From positions 2,232,001 to 2,296,000 of the forward strand of contig NZ_CP034161.1 of assembly GCF_003860525.1 (NCBI RefSeq): a DNA stretch of 64,000 bases, in the 5' to 3' direction. The notes beneath the pieces were generated by a model. It was not told the DNA's origin. It did no database searches and saw only the letters and a program-made list of their open reading frames with translations. Origin of the DNA: Epilithonimonas vandammei. GTDB taxonomy: Bacteria > Bacteroidota > Bacteroidia > Flavobacteriales > Weeksellaceae. Shown here piece by piece: positions 59,943 to 64,000 of this stretch. The first letter of the stretch is position 1; each line of letters opens with the position of its first letter. Both the position numbers and the translations under genes were made by a program.

Positions 59943-60108
59943 TTTGTTATTTTTTAATTTATTTTGAACCGTCGAATTGTTGCAACCCGGCTTAAGGGTA
60001 ATCCTTTTTTCGTTGAGAAAAGCCTATGCAAAAAAGATTGACTTCCTCGAACCACTTTCGTAGTTCTGGGAGTGAAATACGGAAATTGTTGCCTAAATAA
60101 TCATCGTT
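59943..60108 (-). other. 166-nt gap within the operon with a possible structured RNA
   Basis: Read on the minus strand, GAACTAC (60066-60060) pairs with GTGGTTC (60055-60049) closed by a GAAA tetraloop, followed downstream by a second candidate pair GGCTT/AAGCC and the phrase CCCTTAAGCCGGGTTGCAAC. The gap is large for this tightly packed operon and has no open frame. It may be an intra-operon regulatory or processing element ahead of the cofactor genes. Confidence 0.35.
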
Positions 60109-60636
60109 CTATCCGTGGCCGTGCGTTTCCTTGGCTTCTTTGATGAAATCTGTCACGAAAATTTTATCATCTTTGATGACAACCGTTAATTGTGGAAGAG
60201 GTCTTGGTGGCGGACCTTGAATGACAGAACCATCGTCGGGGTTGAAAAAACCGTGATGACAAGGGCATTCTATTACTTTTTCATCGTGATTGTATAGAAC
60301 GGAACACGAAAGATGCGTGCATTTTTGCTCGAAAACCTTCCATTTGTCTTCGGCTAATCTGATAAGCATGTAAGGATTTCTGTGATCTTCATTGATGTAG
60401 AAAGTCCGCATTCCTCCAATATTAAGGTCGGTGGTCAATCCCACGAAATATTCGCCGAGTTTTTCTTCTTTTTTGAAATAATTAAACACCGGAATCGCCA
60501 CATTTGCTAATGCTAAAGTCCCAGAAAAAAAGGTAATGAGTTTGATGAATTCTTTGCGGGAAACGTAAGCTGCCTCTCGTTTTTTGATGGGAAAATCGGC
60601 TTTCCAGGCGGGGATTTTTTTGTTATCTTCTGACAT
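60109..60636 (-). CDS. Rieske [2Fe-2S] subunit of a nitrate reductase complex
   Basis: The 175-residue protein has one N-terminal hydrophobic segment (about 32-54) preceded by SRKEFIK, close to a twin-arginine motif, and a Rieske domain with C106 and H108 (KCTHLS) and C124 and H127 (ECPCHHG) as cluster ligands; C111 and C126 would form the disulfide. Such domains in bc complexes take electrons from quinol. If the Tat-like leader works, the domain faces the periplasm; otherwise the cytoplasm. It lies 10 bp after the ferredoxin gene. Confidence 0.9.
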   Translation of the reverse strand: MSEDNKKIPAWKADFPIKKREAAYVSRKEFIKLITFFSGTLALANVAIPVFNYFKKEEKLGEYFVGLTTDLNIGGMRTFYINEDHRNPYMLIRLAEDKWKVFEQKCTHLSCSVLYNHDEKVIECPCHHGFFNPDDGSVIQGPPPRPLPQLTVVIKDDKIFVTDFIKEAKETHGHG

Positions 60637-60646
60637 TGTACTATGA

Positions 60647-61222
60647 TTAAAAAACTTTTAATTCTTCGCTGCCTTTCGGCATCATTATATTCACTTTGGT
60701 ATTCACGACTTCTTTCCCGAAGATAAAGCGGTTGACTGGCGAACTGTTTGGTCTTTTCTTCGCAACATTTTCTCTGGTATCAAAGGTTAATGCGCCACTC
60801 GGACAAACTGTTGCACACATTGGCTTGAGTCCAGTACTTGTTCTGTCGTAGCACATGTTGCATTTCATCATCAGCATTGCGCTTTGGTCCGGAATCTGTG
60901 GAACTCCGAACGGACAACCGATGACGCAGTTGGCACAACCGATGCATTTTGAAGTATCTGCGGTATGTACGATTCCGTACTCATCTTTTGTGATTGCGTC
61001 TGCCGGACAAACGTTTGCGCAAATCGGGTCTTCGCAGTGCATACAAACCTGAACTGTGGTCTGAATCGTCTCTGCTCTGTCAACATAATGAATATGAATC
61101 ATCGAGGTTTCTCCGTTGGTTTCACACTCCGCACAAGCCATCTCGCACGAGTGACAGCCGATGCATCGCTGCATATCCACGAAAAACTCCATATCATTAA
61201 ATTTTTCAAATTGCTCCGCCAT
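60647..61222 (-). CDS. Four-cluster ferredoxin-like iron-sulfur subunit
   Basis: The 191-residue protein has four CxxCxxC(x)nC sets: RCIGCHSCEMACAEC, VCMHCEDPICANVCP, KCIGCANCVIGCPFG and KCNMCYDR...CATVCPSG. This is the electron-transfer subunit design seen with NrfC, DmsB and PhsB types, with up to four [4Fe-4S] clusters. It lacks a signal peptide and should stay in the cytoplasm. It directly follows the catalytic subunit gene by 13 bp. Confidence 0.94.
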   Translation of the reverse strand: MAEQFEKFNDMEFFVDMQRCIGCHSCEMACAECETNGETSMIHIHYVDRAETIQTTVQVCMHCEDPICANVCPADAITKDEYGIVHTADTSKCIGCANCVIGCPFGVPQIPDQSAMLMMKCNMCYDRTSTGLKPMCATVCPSGALTFDTRENVAKKRPNSSPVNRFIFGKEVVNTKVNIMMPKGSEELKVF

Positions 61223-61235
61223 AATTTTTTAAAAT

Positions 61236-63467
61236 TTAATATTGAATATCTCTACTTTGATTGCCAAATTCTTTTGAATTTTCACCTTTTTTTCGTCCAG
61301 TTTTTTCCACTTTGCAGGCACAAACTTTAAACTCGGGAATCTTTGAAACCGGATCCAAAGCATCGATCGTTAATTGGTTTGCAGAATTGACTCCGCCCCA
61401 ATGATAAGGAATGAAAACAGTGTCTTGTCTGATGGTCTCCACCACATTTGCAGGAAATAATGCGCTTCCTCGTCTTGTAGAAACTTTAATTAAATCATTT
61501 TCTTCGATGCCGTATTTTGCTGCCAGTTTTGGATGAATTTCCAATAACGGTTCTGGATACAAATCAACTAATTTCCCAATTCTTCTTGTCTGAGAACCGC
61601 TTAAATATTGGCTTACAACTCTACCCGTTGTCAACACAATCGGATAATCTTCGTCAGGTTCTTCGGTTGGTTTTTTATAAGGCGTTGGGTTGAAATGCGC
61701 CTTTTTATCATTGGTATTGAAAACCTTGTCTTCCCAAAGTCTCGGTGTTCCGGGATGATCTTCGGTAGGACAAGGCCAGAAAATTCCGAGATTTTTTTCT
61801 ACTCTTTCGTAAGTAATTCCGTAATAATCTGCAGCGCTTCCCCTGGATGCAACTCTTAATTCATTAAAAGTTTCTTCGCTGTTTTTATAATTAAATTTAT
61901 CTCCTTCACCTAGTCTTCTGGCGAGTTCCATTAAAATTTCGCTGTCCCGTTTTGCTTTTCCGGGTGGGTCAACTACTGCACGGATTCTGATAACGCGACC
62001 TTCTGCAGAAGTTGTTGTTCCTTCTTCCTCTTCCTGTAAAGAACCAGCGAGAATAATGTTGGCGTGGCGCAAAGTTTCTGATAAAAAGAAATCAATTCCG
62101 GCGTAAAACTCTAATTTTTCTAATGCTGCACGAACGTTACTGTTATTTGGCAAAGAAACCAAAGGATTAAAACAAATTGAAAGTAAACCTTTAATCTCGC
62201 CTCGGTTAATCGCCTCAATAATTTCGTAGGCACTTAAACCTTTTCCGGGCATATCTTCTTCTTTGATTCCCCAAACATTGGCAACAAATTTTCGATGTTC
62301 GGGATTTTCGATGTCTCTGTTTCCTGGAAGTTGGTCGCATTTGTGACCGTGTTCACGACCGCCTTGTCCGTTCCCTTGCCCTGTAATCGTTCCGTAACCG
62401 CAATAAGGTTTCCCGATTCTACCGGTTGCTAAAACTAAATTGATACAGCTTGAAACATTTTGAACGCCTTTAGAATGATGTTCGATTCCACGAGCGTGCA
62501 TCAGAAAACTGGTTTTGGCTTTACCCCACATTTCTGCGGCTTTATAAATCAATTCTTTCGGAATTCCGGTTACTTCTTCTCCCCATTCCAAAGTGCAATC
62601 TTTTACAGCTTCGGCAGTTTCTTCAAATCCTGAAGTGTAATTATGAATAAAATCGTTATCCAGCCAATTGTTATCAATTAAAACTTTCAACATTGTATTC
62701 GTCAATGCAGAATCGGTTCCGGGTCTCAATGGCAGATGAATATCGGCAGTTCTGGCAATCGGAATCTGACGTGGGTCGATGACAATCAATTTGGCTCCGT
62801 TATCACGAGCTTCCCAGATTTTATGGGTTAAAACTGGGAAACATTCGCTCACATTTGCTCCGGTAATGATGATGACTTCTGCGTGCGCCAAATCTGCCCA
62901 ACTGTTGGAAGACCTGTCCATTCCAAAGGCTTTTTTGTTTCCTGCACCTGCACTCACCATACAAAGACGACCGTTGTAATCGAGGTTTGCGGTTTTCAAA
63001 GCAACTCGGGCAAATTTCCCGATCATATAACTTTTCTCATTGGTAAGAGAAACGCCGGACAACATTGCGAAAGAATTTTTTCCGTATTTTTCCTGTATTC
63101 TTTTAATTTCATTAATCACAACATCGTACGCTTCATCCCATTCTATCGGCACAAAACCTTTACCTTCTACTCTTTTGTATGGCGAAAGCAAACGGTCCGG
63201 ATGATTATCCTGCATATAGCGCTGAACACCTTTTGGACAAAGTCTACCCTCATTAAAAGGGAAATCGTTCCAAGGTTCAAAACCTACGACTTTTTTGTCT
63301 TTTACTTTTAATTGAATGCCACATTGCAAACCACAAAAACAGCAATGCGTTTTTACCAAAGCATCAGGATTTTGAGGATTAGACCTCACTGTACCTTTGT
63401 TTGGATAGTGTTTGTGCGGTCCGAAAACATTGATGATTTCGTCGGCTGTTACAGGTAATTTTGCCAT
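61236..63467 (-). CDS. Molybdopterin oxidoreductase, cytoplasmic NapA/NasA-like nitrate reductase catalytic subunit
   Basis: The 743-residue protein belongs to the bis-MGD (DMSO reductase) family. One [4Fe-4S] cluster is bound by C42, C45, C49 and C77 (HCCFCGLQCG and RLCPKG). Cys169 in GRLCMVSAG is at the position of the Mo-ligating Cys of Nap and Nas nitrate reductases, in contrast to Asp in Nar. There is no Tat signal, so it acts in the cytoplasm. The later phrases TGRIGKPYCGYGTITGQGN and ERGTTTSAEGRVIRI-like match the family. With its ferredoxin, Rieske and cytochrome b neighbours it probably forms a respiratory, quinol-linked complex, though assimilation is possible. Confidence 0.88.
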   Translation of the reverse strand: MAKLPVTADEIINVFGPHKHYPNKGTVRSNPQNPDALVKTHCCFCGLQCGIQLKVKDKKVVGFEPWNDFPFNEGRLCPKGVQRYMQDNHPDRLLSPYKRVEGKGFVPIEWDEAYDVVINEIKRIQEKYGKNSFAMLSGVSLTNEKSYMIGKFARVALKTANLDYNGRLCMVSAGAGNKKAFGMDRSSNSWADLAHAEVIIITGANVSECFPVLTHKIWEARDNGAKLIVIDPRQIPIARTADIHLPLRPGTDSALTNTMLKVLIDNNWLDNDFIHNYTSGFEETAEAVKDCTLEWGEEVTGIPKELIYKAAEMWGKAKTSFLMHARGIEHHSKGVQNVSSCINLVLATGRIGKPYCGYGTITGQGNGQGGREHGHKCDQLPGNRDIENPEHRKFVANVWGIKEEDMPGKGLSAYEIIEAINRGEIKGLLSICFNPLVSLPNNSNVRAALEKLEFYAGIDFFLSETLRHANIILAGSLQEEEEGTTTSAEGRVIRIRAVVDPPGKAKRDSEILMELARRLGEGDKFNYKNSEETFNELRVASRGSAADYYGITYERVEKNLGIFWPCPTEDHPGTPRLWEDKVFNTNDKKAHFNPTPYKKPTEEPDEDYPIVLTTGRVVSQYLSGSQTRRIGKLVDLYPEPLLEIHPKLAAKYGIEENDLIKVSTRRGSALFPANVVETIRQDTVFIPYHWGGVNSANQLTIDALDPVSKIPEFKVCACKVEKTGRKKGENSKEFGNQSRDIQY

Positions 63468-63480
63468 TTTATTTTAAATT

Positions 63481-64000
63481 TTAACCAAAATAAGTTCCAG
63501 ATTCTTGTCGTGCTTTTAGATGTGCTTTTGCAAGCATTGCCCGTTTTCCTTCCGGGCTGAAATCTAAATAACTTTTCCCCTCTTCATTTTCTAAATCGAA
63601 TCCCATTTCCTGGGTTATTTCTTTTAAATCTTCGATGTGCATTGAAGTTGTGTATTCGTCGCCTGTGTGTGGACAAGTTTGCATTCCACGGCGCTTTCCT
63701 TCTATTTTATAGATATTTGCACCAACTTGTGCCGGTCTTTGAAAAATGTGAAAAAACTTCCCGAACGGAATCCACATCAGAAACATTGCAACCGTAATTG
63801 CGTGTGTGATTGCCATAAACTGGCTCATTTTTCCTTCGAGATAAGAATAATCAAACCAAATTCCCAAACCAGTGACGGAAACTGCAACGAGTAAAATCAA
63901 TGGAAGCCAATCTCTTTCGAACCATTGTGTTGCGATTAATCCCTCGTCTACAAATCTTCTGTGCATCATAATTAAGCAACCTATTATCACCATAATAGCA
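63481..64000 (-). CDS. C-terminal part of a NarI/HmeC-like membrane cytochrome b
   Basis: The gene runs off the end of the window with the frame open. The visible 172 residues have at least three membrane segments (near the edge, DWLPLILLVAVSVTGLGIWF and FMAITHAITVAMFLMWIPFG) and histidines in ITHAIT and KFFHIFQRP that could ligate haem b, as in NarI, DsrM or HmeC-like subunits. A hydrophilic tail of about 90 residues follows, with CPHTGDEY. It is 13 bp upstream of the catalytic subunit gene, so it should be the quinol-oxidising membrane anchor. Confidence 0.75.
   Translation of the reverse strand, partial: AIMVIIGCLIMMHRRFVDEGLIATQWFERDWLPLILLVAVSVTGLGIWFDYSYLEGKMSQFMAITHAITVAMFLMWIPFGKFFHIFQRPAQVGANIYKIEGKRRGMQTCPHTGDEYTTSMHIEDLKEITQEMGFDLENEEGKSYLDFSPEGKRAMLAKAHLKARQESGTYFG

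Noticed and set aside
59943..60108. Known molybdenum cofactor riboswitch
   Set aside because: I cannot match the described consensus; only simple hairpins are visible, so it is reported as a candidate structure only.

Overview
The window reads as chromosomal DNA of a low-GC member of the Bacteroidota, most likely a Chryseobacterium-like member of the Weeksellaceae. The signs are a type IX secretion sorting tail on a subtilase, a TonB receptor with a carboxypeptidase-like N-terminal domain, a DUF5686 outer-membrane protein, many lipobox lipoproteins, and promoters of the Bacteroidota type (TAnnTTTG at -7). I see no rRNA, tRNA or CRISPR array.

Positions 1-30,100 are mostly housekeeping and surface genes: a flavin monooxygenase, a DUF1003-like membrane protein, grpE-dnaJ, a broken IS1182-type element in the convergent gap between dnaJ and gcvP, an NAD-dependent epimerase, a beta-propeller phytase with a TonB receptor carrying one premature stop, an alpha/beta hydrolase, pdxJ, an MscS channel, ung, two paralogous lactonase-type beta-propellers around a DUF5686 gene, rsmA, idi, galE, a DegT aminotransferase and a T9SS subtilase. 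The gaps hold several families of palindromic repeats. Several genes have a -7 element only 4-5 nt before the ATG, suggesting leaderless mRNAs.

Positions 30,100-32,700 are a decayed stretch. It contains one intact cupin gene, the tail of a short-chain dehydrogenase, a truncated VOC (glyoxalase-fold) gene joined to an unrelated fragment, and strong hairpins.

Positions 32,700-64,000 form a nitrate-respiration and partial denitrification island. In order: two NarK transporters, a c'-like cytochrome and an outer-membrane porin; a broken Rrf2 regulator; an unassigned 600-aa protein that looks like an FMN-type TIM barrel with a cysteine-rich tail; a short HmuY-like lipoprotein with a 12-TM NnrS/heme-copper-oxidase-like protein; modABC; small genes including DUF488 and a hemerythrin; quinol-type norB with the di-iron repair protein Ric; a nirK operon with SUMF1, SCO and cytochrome c genes; an intact Rrf2 regulator with three cysteines; a hemerythrin-PAS protein; a nearly complete molybdenum cofactor operon (moaA, moaCB, moaD, moaE, moeB-rhodanese, mobA, moeA, a ModE-like regulator, a sulfite-oxidase-fold lipoprotein); and a non-canonical nitrate reductase set (NapA/NasA-like catalytic subunit, four-cluster ferredoxin, Rieske protein, NarI-like cytochrome b cut by the window edge).

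Together these genes could import nitrate, reduce it to nitrite on a cytoplasmic Mo enzyme, reduce nitrite to NO with NirK and NO to N2O with NorB, repair nitrosative damage, and supply molybdate and cofactor. No nosZ is in the window. An identical 10-4-10 palindrome stands before narK and before the HmuY-like/12-TM pair, and AT-rich palindromes stand before the Rrf2 and hemerythrin-PAS genes, which suggests one NO- or oxygen-responsive regulon. The most novel-looking items are the 600-aa protein, the 12-TM protein, the barrel-sandwich-like insert in the first NarK, and the Rieske-containing nitrate reductase.
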